The position numbers and the translations under genes were made by a program. Positions 52,254 to 62,144 of a DNA stretch of 64,000 bases are shown here, one piece after another. Numbering within the stretch: position 1 is the first letter of the stretch; every line of letters starts with the position of its first letter. Location: the NCBI RefSeq assembly GCF_002150505.1, contig NZ_MSSV01000008.1, forward strand, positions 1 to 64,000, read 5' to 3'. This stretch comes from Algoriphagus ratkowskyi (GTDB lineage Bacteria; Bacteroidota; Bacteroidia; Cytophagales; Cyclobacteriaceae). The notes beneath the pieces are model-generated. The model was not told where the DNA came from and did no database searches. It worked only from the letters and a program-made list of their open reading frames with translations.

Positions 52254-52586
52254 ATGAAAACATACTACAATCCAGACGATCTCAAGAATTTTGGTAAAAT
52301 CGGTGAATTTCAGAAGCCTCTGGCTGATAAATTCTTCGACTATTATGGTGAAGTCTTTGCTGAAGGCGCTCTCACAGCCCGGGAAAAATCTTTGATTGCC
52401 CTTGCTGTGGCTCATACGATTCAATGTCCTTATTGCATCGATGCATATACCACTGACACGATGGAAAAAGGCTGCGATGAGGAACAGATGATGGAGGCTG
52501 TCCATGTAGCTTCTGCTATAAGAGCTGGCGCATCTCTGGTGCATGCCACGCAAATGATGAATAAGGTGAAAGAAATCTCCATGTAA
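52254..52586 (+). CDS. Arsenosugar-cluster CMD/AhpD-like protein
   Basis: The product is 110 residues of the carboxymuconolactone decarboxylase/AhpD fold with the redox CxxC in TIQCPYCIDAYT (about residues 60-71). This form is found next to ArsS-type radical SAM genes and is annotated there as an arsenosugar-biosynthesis-associated peroxidase-like protein. The ATG at 52254 opens MKTYYNPDDL. It precedes the radical SAM gene by 3 bases, so the two are translated from one message. Confidence 0.9.
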   Translation: MKTYYNPDDLKNFGKIGEFQKPLADKFFDYYGEVFAEGALTAREKSLIALAVAHTIQCPYCIDAYTTDTMEKGCDEEQMMEAVHVASAIRAGASLVHATQMMNKVKEISM

Positions 52587-52589
52587 TCA

Positions 52590-53642
52590 ATGAAATCTCT
52601 CAAAGCACAAGATCATCCATTATCGAGCTCAGAAACCGAAATACACTACCTGGAAAGGGACATGCCAAATTTTTCTGGAGATCGTTTTGCTTCAGAACTG
52701 AAGAAAATTAATTTATTTCCACTCAAACCCACCCAGATAGAAGTCTTACAAATCAATCTGGGAAAAATGTGTAATCAAGTTTGCCTGCATTGTCATGTCG
52801 ATGCTGGCCCTGATCGCAAAGAAATTATGTTGCGTGAAACCATGCAGCAATGCCTGGAAGTATTGAAAAATAATTCAATCACATCCATAGATCTTACTGG
52901 AGGAGCACCAGAGATGAATCCGGATTTCCGTTGGTTTGTAGAAGCTATCCGAGCAATAGATTCTGAAGTAACTATAATTGTACGATGTAATCTTACGATC
53001 ATCTTGGCTAATCCTAAATACTACGATTTACCGCTGTTCTTTAAAAAGCATAAAATTGAAGTTGCTTCTTCTTTACCATATTTTACGGCTATGAAAACTG
53101 ACTCTCAGCGTGGAGACGGTGTTTTTGAAAAATCCATTAAAGCACTAAAGCTACTAAACGAACAGGGGTACGGGATAGAAGGGACTGGCTTGGTTTTAAA
53201 TTTGGTCTATAACCCTTCAGGTGCATTTATGCCTGCTGCTCAGGCTGGTTTGGAGGCCGAATTCAAGAAACGTTTAGCAGATAAGTTTGACATTTCTTTC
53301 AATTCACTTTTCGCGATCACCAATCTTCCGATTAGCAGATTTTTGGAATACTTGATCAGAAGTGGGAATTATGAGGGATATATGGAAAAGCTAATTGACA
53401 GTTTTAATCCGACCGCAGCAGCTGGTGTGATGTGTAGAAATACTATTTCCGTGGGATGGGATGGATATTTGTATGATTGTGATTTCAACCAAATGCTTGA
53501 ATTGAAGGTAACTTCCCAAGATTCGCAGCATTTAAAAGACTGGAATCAACAATCACTAATCAAAAGAAATATAATCGTCAAAAATCACTGCTTCGGTTGC
53601 ACCGCAGGTGCTGGATCTAGTTGCGGAGGTGTTACAGCTTAA
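52590..53642 (+). CDS. arsS: ArsS-type radical SAM enzyme (arsenosugar biosynthesis)
   Basis: The product is 350 residues. The radical SAM cluster motif CxxxCxxC is CNQVCLHC (Cys61, Cys65, Cys68), followed by DLTGGAPEMNPDFRW, the GGE-like SAM-binding strand. The C-terminal region ends with the Cys-rich HCFGCTAGAGSSCGG, the auxiliary region typical of ArsS-family proteins. In arsenosugar biosynthesis ArsS attaches a 5'-deoxyadenosyl group to dimethylarsenite; glycosyltransferases follow. The family assignment is strong; arsenic use in this organism is inferred. No arsM is in the window. Confidence 0.9.
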   Translation: MKSLKAQDHPLSSSETEIHYLERDMPNFSGDRFASELKKINLFPLKPTQIEVLQINLGKMCNQVCLHCHVDAGPDRKEIMLRETMQQCLEVLKNNSITSIDLTGGAPEMNPDFRWFVEAIRAIDSEVTIIVRCNLTIILANPKYYDLPLFFKKHKIEVASSLPYFTAMKTDSQRGDGVFEKSIKALKLLNEQGYGIEGTGLVLNLVYNPSGAFMPAAQAGLEAEFKKRLADKFDISFNSLFAITNLPISRFLEYLIRSGNYEGYMEKLIDSFNPTAAAGVMCRNTISVGWDGYLYDCDFNQMLELKVTSQDSQHLKDWNQQSLIKRNIIVKNHCFGCTAGAGSSCGGVTA

Positions 53643-53643
53643 T

Positions 53644-54237
53644 ATGAAAGAAGGAATAGTTATTTTTCAAAAAAATTCAGTACTCGGTAAAGTTAAAACT
53701 CGACTTGCAGCAACTATTGGTGATGAAAGGGCTTTCAATGCTTATCAGCAGCTGGTAAATTATACACATAAAATAGTTTCTCAATCGCCTGCGGAGAAGA
53801 TCCTATTTTTCTCAAATTATCTTGAAGATGATCTTACGCAATATCCATCAGATTACCGATTTGAATTGCAGTCAGGTGAAGAGTTAGGAGAAAAGATGTG
53901 TAATTCATTTGCACAACTTTTCGAAGAAAAATTTGATCGTTTGATTATAATAGGAACGGATTGTGCAGAGATTACTCCAGAACTCATTTCAGAAGCATTT
54001 GAAGCGTTAAATGATCAGGAAGTGGTGATAGGGCCCGCGCATGATGGAGGATATTATTTGCTCGGTATGCGAAAATTTGTACCGGGATTATTCAGTAATA
54101 TTCCTTGGAGTACAGATCGGGTTACAGCTTTAACCAAAGATTATTTAAAAGCAAATGGGATTACCTTTGCGATTCTTCCTGTACTATCAGATGTCGACAT
54201 TGAAGAAGATTGGGATAACTTTAAGGATAAACTTTAA
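53644..54237 (+). CDS. TIGR04282-type glycosyltransferase (arsenosugar cluster)
   Basis: The product is 197 residues with a nucleotide-diphospho-sugar transferase-like fold: VIFQKNSVLGKVKTRLA at the N-terminus, IIGTDCAEITPELI with the metal Asp, and VIGPAHDGGYYLLGMRK. This is the pattern of the TIGR04282 family associated with ArsS. The ATG at 53644, one base after the ArsS stop, is preferred over an upstream in-frame start inside arsS. The sugar donor is not deducible. Confidence 0.9.
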   Translation: MKEGIVIFQKNSVLGKVKTRLAATIGDERAFNAYQQLVNYTHKIVSQSPAEKILFFSNYLEDDLTQYPSDYRFELQSGEELGEKMCNSFAQLFEEKFDRLIIIGTDCAEITPELISEAFEALNDQEVVIGPAHDGGYYLLGMRKFVPGLFSNIPWSTDRVTALTKDYLKANGITFAILPVLSDVDIEEDWDNFKDKL

Positions 54238-54349
54238 TCGTTATGTTTCTTTATATTTTGGTAAAATTAAAGGAAACCCCCAACTTACTCCAACATTAGT
54301 TCGTCGAGATAATAATTTGTATTCATCCATAAATTCTTGATAAAGATAT

Positions 54350-54973
54350 ATGTTATTAAAAAGCTATAAATCAGTTAGTTTAATTATAGTATTTCTGCTA
54401 GTTTTTTTTGGGTCTAGTTTACAAGGATTCAGTCAAACGAAAACCAATAACTATGATATTGTGCTGGCCGGTTTCACCATTGGGAGCATGCAGGCTGATA
54501 AAGTTACGTCAGCTACAGGGGAGGATTATCAAATTCACAGTAAGGTAGAATTCTGGTTTTTTGGGAAAATTCATGTCGAATTTTTACAGAATGTAAACTT
54601 TGCAAATGGTCAACTGATGAAGGCAACCACTAAATCTGATTCCAATCGAGGAAACTTTGTTACAACGATTAAGTGGAATAAGGATCACTATGATATAGAT
54701 GCTAATTCTTACAAATTCCATAATGAGGAGTCGATCAATAAGGCTGTATATGACACACCTGCAAAGTTGTATTTCAAAGAGCCTAAAGCAGGAGATGTAT
54801 TAATGTCTGAGAATTTTGGAATGCTTACTACCGTCAGGGAGGTAGAAAAGGGTGTCTATGAGATTGATGTAAATGGTAGCATGAACCGTTTTTACTACGA
54901 GAACGGGATTCTTCAAAAAGTGGTCTTGGAAAATAATATCAAGAATTACTCGATCAAGCGAAGAGTTGACTGA
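54350..54973 (+). CDS. DUF6134-like exported protein
   Basis: The product is 207 residues with a signal peptide (LIIVFLLVFFGSSLQGFSQ) and a mature beta-rich body (YDIVLAGFTIGSMQADKV, then VEFWFFGKIHVEFLQNV), matching the DUF6134 pattern of Bacteroidota. Its function is unknown. It lies inside the arsenosugar-type cluster: 112 bases after one glycosyltransferase and overlapping the next by 8 bases, which suggests a part in the same process, perhaps at the envelope. Confidence 0.75.
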   Translation: MLLKSYKSVSLIIVFLLVFFGSSLQGFSQTKTNNYDIVLAGFTIGSMQADKVTSATGEDYQIHSKVEFWFFGKIHVEFLQNVNFANGQLMKATTKSDSNRGNFVTTIKWNKDHYDIDANSYKFHNEESINKAVYDTPAKLYFKEPKAGDVLMSENFGMLTTVREVEKGVYEIDVNGSMNRFYYENGILQKVVLENNIKNYSIKRRVD

Positions 54974-55694
54974 AAATCTAAAGATCTCTTTAATTATACC
55001 TTGTCTCAATGAGGCAGTGAATTTAAATGAATTGCTTCCTTTTCTATTAAAAGAGGGCGATGATTTAATTTCAGAGATAATCTTAGTAGATGGGGGTTCT
55101 ACAGATAACTCTATTGCTATAGCTAATTCATTTGGAGTACAGGTTTTGCAATCACCCATTCGCAACAGAGCAGCTCAATTAAACCTAGGAGCAAAGCATG
55201 CCACTGCTGAAATACTTTACTTTGTGCATGCTGATACTTTGCCATGCAGTAAATATGCTAGGGTAATTTTAGAAAGTATTGCTATGGGTAAGAATGTTGG
55301 CTGCTTGCGTTTTAGATTTGATAGTGCTAGTTCACTTCTCAAATGCAATTCTTGGTTTACTCGATTCAACGGGGTTTTTTCAGGAGGTGGCGATCAGTCT
55401 TTGTTTATCTTAAAGTCATTTTTTAATTCTTTAGGAGGATTTGACACCTCTTTTTGCATTATGGAGGATTTTGAACTTGTTAGGCGTATCAAGCAAAATT
55501 CTGATTTTCACGTTCTTCCAAATGAAATGAGAGTTTCAGCTCGGAAATATGAAGAGAACAGTTGGTTAAAAGTACAATTAGCTAATTCCATGGCTTTCTC
55601 TCTTTTTTTGTTAAAAGTTAAGCCAGCCAAAATCAAAAGTTTATATTTAAATTTTTTAAGCAAAAGAAGTATAAGCATAACGGTAGTGGAATGA
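54966..55694 (+). CDS. TIGR04283-type GT2 glycosyltransferase (arsenosugar cluster)
   Basis: The product is 242 residues of the GT2 fold: SLIIPCLNEAVNLNELLPFL, IILVDGGSTDNS, YFVHADTLP (HAD-type DxD) and GGGDQSLFI. This pattern marks the TIGR04283 family linked to ArsS. The start is a TTG at 54966 overlapping the DUF6134 stop; no ATG lies close to the beginning of the fold. It overlaps the VOC gene by 4 bases. It probably transfers a sugar during arsenosugar or related glycolipid synthesis. Confidence 0.88.
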   Translation: MTENLKISLIIPCLNEAVNLNELLPFLLKEGDDLISEIILVDGGSTDNSIAIANSFGVQVLQSPIRNRAAQLNLGAKHATAEILYFVHADTLPCSKYARVILESIAMGKNVGCLRFRFDSASSLLKCNSWFTRFNGVFSGGGDQSLFILKSFFNSLGGFDTSFCIMEDFELVRRIKQNSDFHVLPNEMRVSARKYEENSWLKVQLANSMAFSLFLLKVKPAKIKSLYLNFLSKRSISITVVE

Positions 55695-56752
55695 AGCAAG
55701 CGACAATTAATGGCATTCAGCAAGTAGGGATAGGAGTAAAAGATGCAAATCAAGCTTGGGCTTGGTATAGGAAAGCATTCAGTATGGACGTGCCAATTTT
55801 TCAGGATAGCGCAGAGGCCAAACTAATGATTCGGTATACCTCAGGAAAAGTAGAAAGCAGACATGCCATTCTCGCTTTAAATATGCAGGGAGGCGGAGGA
55901 TTTGAGATTTGGCAGTACACCTCTAAAGTCCCACTTGCAGCGGAGAAACAGCTGACTTGGAAAGATTTAGGGATTTTGGCAGTGAAAATGAGATGCCATG
56001 ATATTGAAAAAACGTATTCCCACTTAAAAAGTGTGGGGGCAGTGATGCTTGGCAAACCTACTAAAAACCCAATCGGAGTCTGGCATTTTTTTGTAAAAGA
56101 TCCGGATGGTAATACATTCGAACTGATTGAAAATGACTCTTGGTTCAATAAAAGTAAAGATCATGTAGGTGGTGTTCTAGGTGTGGTGGTAGGAGTTTCT
56201 TCAATTGACGCTGCACTTCCAGTTTATCAAAAGCATTTGAAACAGACTGAAATTTTGTGTGACGAAACTGGTGTTTGGGATGATTTTGCACAAGTAGGAG
56301 AAGGGAAGACAGCGTATAGAAGAGCGATACTCCAGAGTTCATCTGTGATGACCGGAGCTTTTGGTAAGCTATTTTGCCAGTCTCAGATCGAATTGATAGA
56401 AACTGATGCTAAGCCAAGAAATAGAGCTTTTGAAAATAGAAATTGGGGAGATCTCGGCTTTATACACGTTTGTTTTGATGTTAATGGAATGGCTAACATC
56501 AAGGATAATCTTTTAAAGGATGGGATGGATCTTACTGTAGATAGTGGAAACGAATTTGATATGGGTAAAGCAGCGGGTAGATTCTCCTATTTGGAAGATC
56601 CTGATGGAACACTTATCGAAATGGTAGAGACGTTTAAAGTACCAATTATGGAGAAAATTGGTTGGTATTTGAATCTAAGCAAGCGAGATAACACCAAAAA
56701 TTTGCCAAATTTTATAGTGAAGCTCCTTGCCCTAAACCGTGTAAAAGACTAA
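55691..56752 (+). CDS. Large VOC-superfamily protein, four beta-alpha-beta modules
   Basis: The product is 353 residues, the size of two-domain VOC dioxygenases. Modules begin near residue 8 (IQQVGIGVKDANQAWAWYRK), 95 (LGILAVKMRCHDIEKTYSHL), 160 (GVLGVVVGVSSIDAALPVYQ) and 250 (GFIHVCFDVNG). Possible metal ligands are His in VWHFFVKDPDG, Glu in TFELIE, His in GFIHVC and Glu in LIEMVE, but a full 2-His/1-Glu set in one domain is not obvious. ATGA overlap with the preceding glycosyltransferase gene ties it to the arsenosugar-type cluster. Substrate unknown. Confidence 0.85.
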   Translation: MKQATINGIQQVGIGVKDANQAWAWYRKAFSMDVPIFQDSAEAKLMIRYTSGKVESRHAILALNMQGGGGFEIWQYTSKVPLAAEKQLTWKDLGILAVKMRCHDIEKTYSHLKSVGAVMLGKPTKNPIGVWHFFVKDPDGNTFELIENDSWFNKSKDHVGGVLGVVVGVSSIDAALPVYQKHLKQTEILCDETGVWDDFAQVGEGKTAYRRAILQSSSVMTGAFGKLFCQSQIELIETDAKPRNRAFENRNWGDLGFIHVCFDVNGMANIKDNLLKDGMDLTVDSGNEFDMGKAAGRFSYLEDPDGTLIEMVETFKVPIMEKIGWYLNLSKRDNTKNLPNFIVKLLALNRVKD

Positions 56753-56760
56753 TTAATAAG

Positions 56761-57771
<1,011 letters not shown>

Positions 57772-57961
57772 TGTTAGTTTTCTAATTGGATTCAAAAATA
57801 GGAAAATCAACCGCAAACCTGTTCAAGAAAATTTTATTCCTTTGGTCTCAGCTTTTTAGCTCAATATCCAAAGAAATTTTCGAAGCCAAATTGGTTTTAA
57901 AAACTTAACCCTCTATATTTGCATCACCATTGAGAAAAGCACGTTTTCGAAGGGTATTAAT

Positions 57962-58033
57962 GGTCGGTTCGTCTAGGGGTTAGGACACGTCCCTTTCACG
58001 GATGAAACACGGGTTCGATTCCCGTACCGACTA
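57962..58033 (+). tRNA. tRNA-Glu (anticodon TTC), first of two
   Basis: The 72-base cloverleaf starts GGTCGGT and ends ACCGACTA. The anticodon loop is CTTTCAC, giving TTC for glutamate, and the T-arm contains GGGTTCGATTCCC. The acceptor stem is 7 pairs with one G-T at the end. No CCA is encoded (next bases CTG). An identical copy lies 52 bases downstream. Confidence 0.96.
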
Positions 58034-58084
58034 CTGTCGCCTGATTATCAGGAAGTTGTGAAAAGTATTGTTTAGGTTATTAAT

Positions 58085-58156
58085 GGTCGGTTCGTCTAGG
58101 GGTTAGGACACGTCCCTTTCACGGATGAAACACGGGTTCGATTCCCGTACCGACTA
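58085..58156 (+). tRNA. tRNA-Glu (anticodon TTC), second of two
   Basis: This copy is identical to the first over all 72 bases and shares the preceding TATTAAT. The three bases after the discriminator A are CCA, so this copy could carry an encoded 3' end, unlike the first. A terminator follows about 75 bases later, so both are probably cut from one precursor. Confidence 0.96.
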
Positions 58157-58230
58157 CCAAGACATAAAGCTGATTATTGCTTAGTCTTTAATTATTTTTG
58201 TTTTATGGTTGTTAGTGGTTAAAAGTGCAC

Positions 58231-58262
58231 AAAATCCCGATCCTTGATCGGGATTTTTGTTT
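58231..58262 (+). terminator. Intrinsic terminator of the tRNA-Glu transcript
   Basis: ATCCCGATC (58234-58242) pairs with GATCGGGAT (58246-58254), loop CTT, followed by TTTTGTTTTT. It ends the tRNA transcript before the large lipoprotein gene. Confidence 0.9.
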
Positions 58263-58341
58263 TTACAGCGTTTTCGAATCAAAGGCTCAAAAGCCATGGT
58301 TAATTTTGTTAATTTCAAGACCAGAAAAACAAAAGTAACCT

Positions 58342-61300
58342 ATGCCTCAACCCAAAAAAACAAGACACTATGCCAAAATTATTTTGGCTGCTTCAATCCC
58401 TCTAATGATTTCTTGTAGCAAGCAAGAAAAAGTGGATCTAAGAGAACGAACCTTGACTAAGGAAGAAATTGCACCAATGGTAGAAGCTGCCGAAGGTGGA
58501 ATCAATGCAACACTCATTCCAGGCTTAAAACTTTCGCTATGGGCAGTTGACTCGTTAGTTTATGACCCAATTTCTATACAGGTGACGGATGATGGTAGTG
58601 TTTATTACACCCGAACCAATCGGCAAAAAAATTCTGAATTTGACATTAGACAGCATCAGGATTGGGAAATTGAATCCATCAGTCTTCAGACTATTGAAGA
58701 AAAAAGGGCATTTCTTCAAAAGACGCTTTCGCCTGAGATGTCAGATAAAAACACCTGGCTTGCAGATGTGAACGGTGACGGATCACATGACTGGCGAGAC
58801 ATGACTGTGGAGAGAGAGGAACTATTTAGACTAGAAGATCGAGATCGGGATGGTCTTGCAGACTATTCTCAGATCATGGTGCAGGATTTCAATGATGTTA
58901 CCACAGATGTGGCAGGAGCGTTATTGAAATTTGAAGATAATTTATTTGTGGGAGTAGGTCCAGATGTGTGGAGACTTACTGATAAAAATGGCGATGGAAT
59001 AATGGATGAGAAAGAGTCTATTTCTCATGGTTATGGAATTCATATTGGTTTTGGTGGACATGGAATGTCTGGTTTAGAAGTTGGTCCTGATGGTCGAATC
59101 TACTGGGGAATTGGAGATATAGGTTTCAATGGAGTAGGACCAGATGGCACTGAATGGAAATACCCAAACAGAGGCGTGGTGGCAAGGGCAAATCCAGATG
59201 GAAGTGATTTTGAAATATTTGCTATGGGTGTAAGAAATACGCATGAATTCACCTTTGATGCCTACAACAACCTTATTTCTGTAGATAATGATGGTGATCA
59301 TCCTGGAGAAAGCGAAAGATTAGTATATCTAGTCAATGGCTCAGATACAGGCTGGAGAACCAACTGGCAATTTGGTAAATATCGAGATCCAGATAACAAC
59401 ACCTACAAAGTTTGGATGGATGAAAAGCTATTTATCCCGAGACATGAAGGTCAAGCGGCTTATATCACTCCTCCTATACAAAACTACATCAATGGACCCA
59501 CTGGAATGGTCTATAACCCTGGAACAGCTTTAGCTGAAAAGTGGAAAAATACTTTTTTTGTAGCTTCATTCGTAGGAAATCCAAGTAGGTCAGGTATACA
59601 TGCTTTCAAATTAGAACCCGATGGAGCATCTTTTAAGATGTCTCAAACAGAGAATATCATGTCAGGCGTATTGGCAACAGGCCTTGATTTTGGCCCTGAT
59701 GGAAACTTATTTTTTGCTGATTGGAAAGATGGATGGAATACAAAGAATTCAGGTAGAATTTGGAAAATTGAGGATGAGGCGGGAGCTAATTGGGAAGCTA
59801 GAAAGATCACTTCCCAAACAATGAAAATTGACTTCAAAACCCTTACTGATGACGCATTAAGTAGTTTTCTAGGTGATGAAGATATGCGAATTAGAAGAAA
59901 AGCGCAGTTTGAATTAGCAAAAAGAGGTGATGATGGAGCTAAAGTTTTTCATGCTTCAATTGCTCAAAGAACCAATCAATATGCTAGAATACATGCTATA
60001 GTTGGGATTAGCCAATTGGCAAGAATAGTGAAAAAGGATTACGCAGATGCTCTAATTCCATTATTGAAAGATCAAGATCCTGAGATTCGAGCTCAGGCAG
60101 CCAAGTGGCTAGGAGATATTAAGTATGCAAAAGCTGGGGATGCGCTTTTACCATTACTGACAGATAAAGAGATCCGAGTGAGATTTTTCGCTTCAGAAGC
60201 TTTGGGAAGAATTGCTTTTGAACCTGCCATCAACGGATTGATAGGAGTTTTGGAAGCTAATAATGATGAAGATGCATTTTTACGTCATGCGGCAAGTTTA
60301 GCTTTGGCACGAATCAATAAGAAAGATCCGATTATCGCCTTATCATCACATCCTTCCAATGCAGTTCGCTTGGGCGCCGTTTTAGCATTGCGTAGAATGG
60401 CCGATCCGGGCATTACAGCATTCCTTGCTGATAAGGATGAATACATCGTGACAGAGGCTGCAAGAGCTATCAACGATGACTTCTCAATCGAGGGTTCATT
60501 GCCAGCTTTAGGTGATCTACTGGTGACTACAAGCTTCGAAAATGAACCATTGATCAGAAGAGCCATTAGCGCTAATCTAAGAGTTGGTACTCAGAAGTCT
60601 ATGGACAACTTAAAAAGTTACATTGCAAAGCCAGGAGTAAATTCTACTTTGAAAGCGGAAGCCATTGCCACCTTAGGCACATGGGCGAAACCATCAGTGC
60701 TTGATAGAGTAGATGGTAGAAACCGTGGTGTTGTGGAAAGAGATCTTGGACCTATCCAAGAATCAGTAAAATCCGCTCTTTTAGGTGCCTTAAATGATAA
60801 AAATGAGGCTATTCGAGAAGCTGGAGTAAAAGCAATTGGCAAATTGAAAATAGCTGACGCGGAGACGAAGCTTGTCTCTTTATTAAAAAATGATCAATCA
60901 GAAAAAATTCGTGTGGCAGCAATTTTGGCTCTTTCTTCAGCTAATCCAAGTAGGATTTCTGAGCCTATTGCTATTGCAATGAAGGACGAATCAATGGCTG
61001 TTAGAGTGGTTGGATTGGACCTTTTGACCAAAACAGACATTTCACAGGAGCTTATGGTGAGTTTATTGCAAGACGTGATACAAAATAAGTCAACATCAGA
61101 AAAACAAGCTGGCCTACTTAGCCTCGGCAATCTTGAAAACTCTGCAGCTCTTCCTCTCTGGAATACGATCTTGGATGATTTGGCAGCAAATAAATTGCCT
61201 AATGAAGTGATGATTGAGCTGGAGGAGTCAATTGATGCGACTCAATCAACTGAATTGAGAGCTAAATACGACGAAATACAAGAAACGCGTACCCATGGGA

Positions 61301-61761
61301 ATTTAGTGGAGCTGTATAGTGGAGCCCTAGAAGGTGGAAGTGTTAGAGTTGGTAGGAATATTTTCTTTCAAAATCAAACCGCACAATGTATCCGATGCCA
61401 TGGGTATGATGACATGGGTGGTGTAGCAGGCCCACACTTGAATGGCATAGCTAATAGAAGAACGAACACTGAACTGCTTGAATCCTTGATAGATCCAAGT
61501 AAGCACTTGGCTCCGGGATATGGAATTGTACAGATTGAATTGAAAGATGGGACGACTTTAAACGGGACGTTAATGGAAGAGAAAACGGATGGAATAGTAA
61601 TAAAAGTAGGAGCTAAGCCAGATACCTTGATCATGAATACTAGCATAGCGGAACGTAAATATTCTCCTTCCAGCATGCCTGATATGAAGGCATTGCTTAC
61701 CAAGCGTGAAATTCGAGATTTGGTAAGTTTTCTAGGTACTTTGAAAAAGGAGTGGGAATAA
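58342..61761 (+). CDS. Large lipoprotein: beta-propeller, HEAT repeats and cytochrome c
   Basis: The product is 1139 residues with a lipoprotein signal (ILAASIPLMISCSKQEK; Cys25). Residues about 55-480 form a propeller-like dehydrogenase domain with repeated DxNxDG-like loops (DVNGDGSHDW, DRDRDGLADY, DKNGDGIMDE). Residues about 500-960 are HEAT repeats. The C-terminus is a single-haem cytochrome c: CIRCH at 1016-1020 with a likely Met ligand near 1112. This is the PVC-type haem-binding architecture also found in Bacteroidota, thought to oxidise sugars or related compounds in the periplasm. The substrate and electron acceptor are unknown. It stands alone. Confidence 0.9.
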   Translation: MPQPKKTRHYAKIILAASIPLMISCSKQEKVDLRERTLTKEEIAPMVEAAEGGINATLIPGLKLSLWAVDSLVYDPISIQVTDDGSVYYTRTNRQKNSEFDIRQHQDWEIESISLQTIEEKRAFLQKTLSPEMSDKNTWLADVNGDGSHDWRDMTVEREELFRLEDRDRDGLADYSQIMVQDFNDVTTDVAGALLKFEDNLFVGVGPDVWRLTDKNGDGIMDEKESISHGYGIHIGFGGHGMSGLEVGPDGRIYWGIGDIGFNGVGPDGTEWKYPNRGVVARANPDGSDFEIFAMGVRNTHEFTFDAYNNLISVDNDGDHPGESERLVYLVNGSDTGWRTNWQFGKYRDPDNNTYKVWMDEKLFIPRHEGQAAYITPPIQNYINGPTGMVYNPGTALAEKWKNTFFVASFVGNPSRSGIHAFKLEPDGASFKMSQTENIMSGVLATGLDFGPDGNLFFADWKDGWNTKNSGRIWKIEDEAGANWEARKITSQTMKIDFKTLTDDALSSFLGDEDMRIRRKAQFELAKRGDDGAKVFHASIAQRTNQYARIHAIVGISQLARIVKKDYADALIPLLKDQDPEIRAQAAKWLGDIKYAKAGDALLPLLTDKEIRVRFFASEALGRIAFEPAINGLIGVLEANNDEDAFLRHAASLALARINKKDPIIALSSHPSNAVRLGAVLALRRMADPGITAFLADKDEYIVTEAARAINDDFSIEGSLPALGDLLVTTSFENEPLIRRAISANLRVGTQKSMDNLKSYIAKPGVNSTLKAEAIATLGTWAKPSVLDRVDGRNRGVVERDLGPIQESVKSALLGALNDKNEAIREAGVKAIGKLKIADAETKLVSLLKNDQSEKIRVAAILALSSANPSRISEPIAIAMKDESMAVRVVGLDLLTKTDISQELMVSLLQDVIQNKSTSEKQAGLLSLGNLENSAALPLWNTILDDLAANKLPNEVMIELEESIDATQSTELRAKYDEIQETRTHGNLVELYSGALEGGSVRVGRNIFFQNQTAQCIRCHGYDDMGGVAGPHLNGIANRRTNTELLESLIDPSKHLAPGYGIVQIELKDGTTLNGTLMEEKTDGIVIKVGAKPDTLIMNTSIAERKYSPSSMPDMKALLTKREIRDLVSFLGTLKKEWE

Positions 61762-61786
61762 TTGATTTGTATTTAACTTACTAGAT

Positions 61787-61826
61787 ATCGGGATTATCAC
61801 AGGCGTGGTAATCCCGATTTTTTTTC
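61787..61826 (+). terminator. Intrinsic terminator after the cytochrome lipoprotein gene
   Basis: ATCGGGATTATCAC (61787-61800) pairs with GTGGTAATCCCGAT (61805-61818) with one G-T pair and loop AGGC, followed by a run of T to about 61826. Confidence 0.92.
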
Positions 61827-62085
61827 CATCGAGAAGTGTTTGTCTTTTGCAAATTCGTCTATACTCCTTAGTGATTGTTATCTAGTATGTGATAGGCTTG
61901 GGGTAATCTTTCTCAATAGTACCTAGTCCTAAGAGATTTGGTGACTCAATAATTAATCTGAATATCTTTCATTGCCAGTTCTACTTTTTATATGGAATGT
62001 GGCTCAGATTTAAGAGCTAGAGATCACTTAAATGAAAATACTTCAGGATGATTAGTAAATGTATATTACGAATATGTGGTAAATG
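61827..62085. other. Gene-free stretch between two terminators
   Basis: The whole gap between convergent genes is about 380 bases (61762-62144). Between the two terminators I see no open frame of note, no RNA gene I recognise and no repeat. It is AT-rich and is probably spacer. Confidence 0.5.
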
Positions 62086-62118
62086 AAAAAAAGCCACCTC
62101 GATCGTACGAGATGGCTC
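62086..62118 (-). terminator. Intrinsic terminator of the TonB-dependent receptor gene
   Basis: AGCCACCTCG (62092-62101) pairs with CGAGATGGCT (62108-62117) with one mismatch, loop of six bases; on the minus strand a run of T follows (AAAAAAA on the plus strand). Confidence 0.82.
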
Positions 62119-62144
62119 TTAAACAAATTAAGATACTCTGCTTG

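Noticed and set aside
52245-52553. Minus-strand open frame opposite the CMD-like gene
   Set aside because: It is the antisense of a well-supported gene with a conserved CxxC motif.
57793-57800. Promoter of the GAPDH gene (TATTTTTG on the minus strand)
   Set aside because: The -7 element fits, but the nearest -33 match is 23 bases away, outside the usual spacing.
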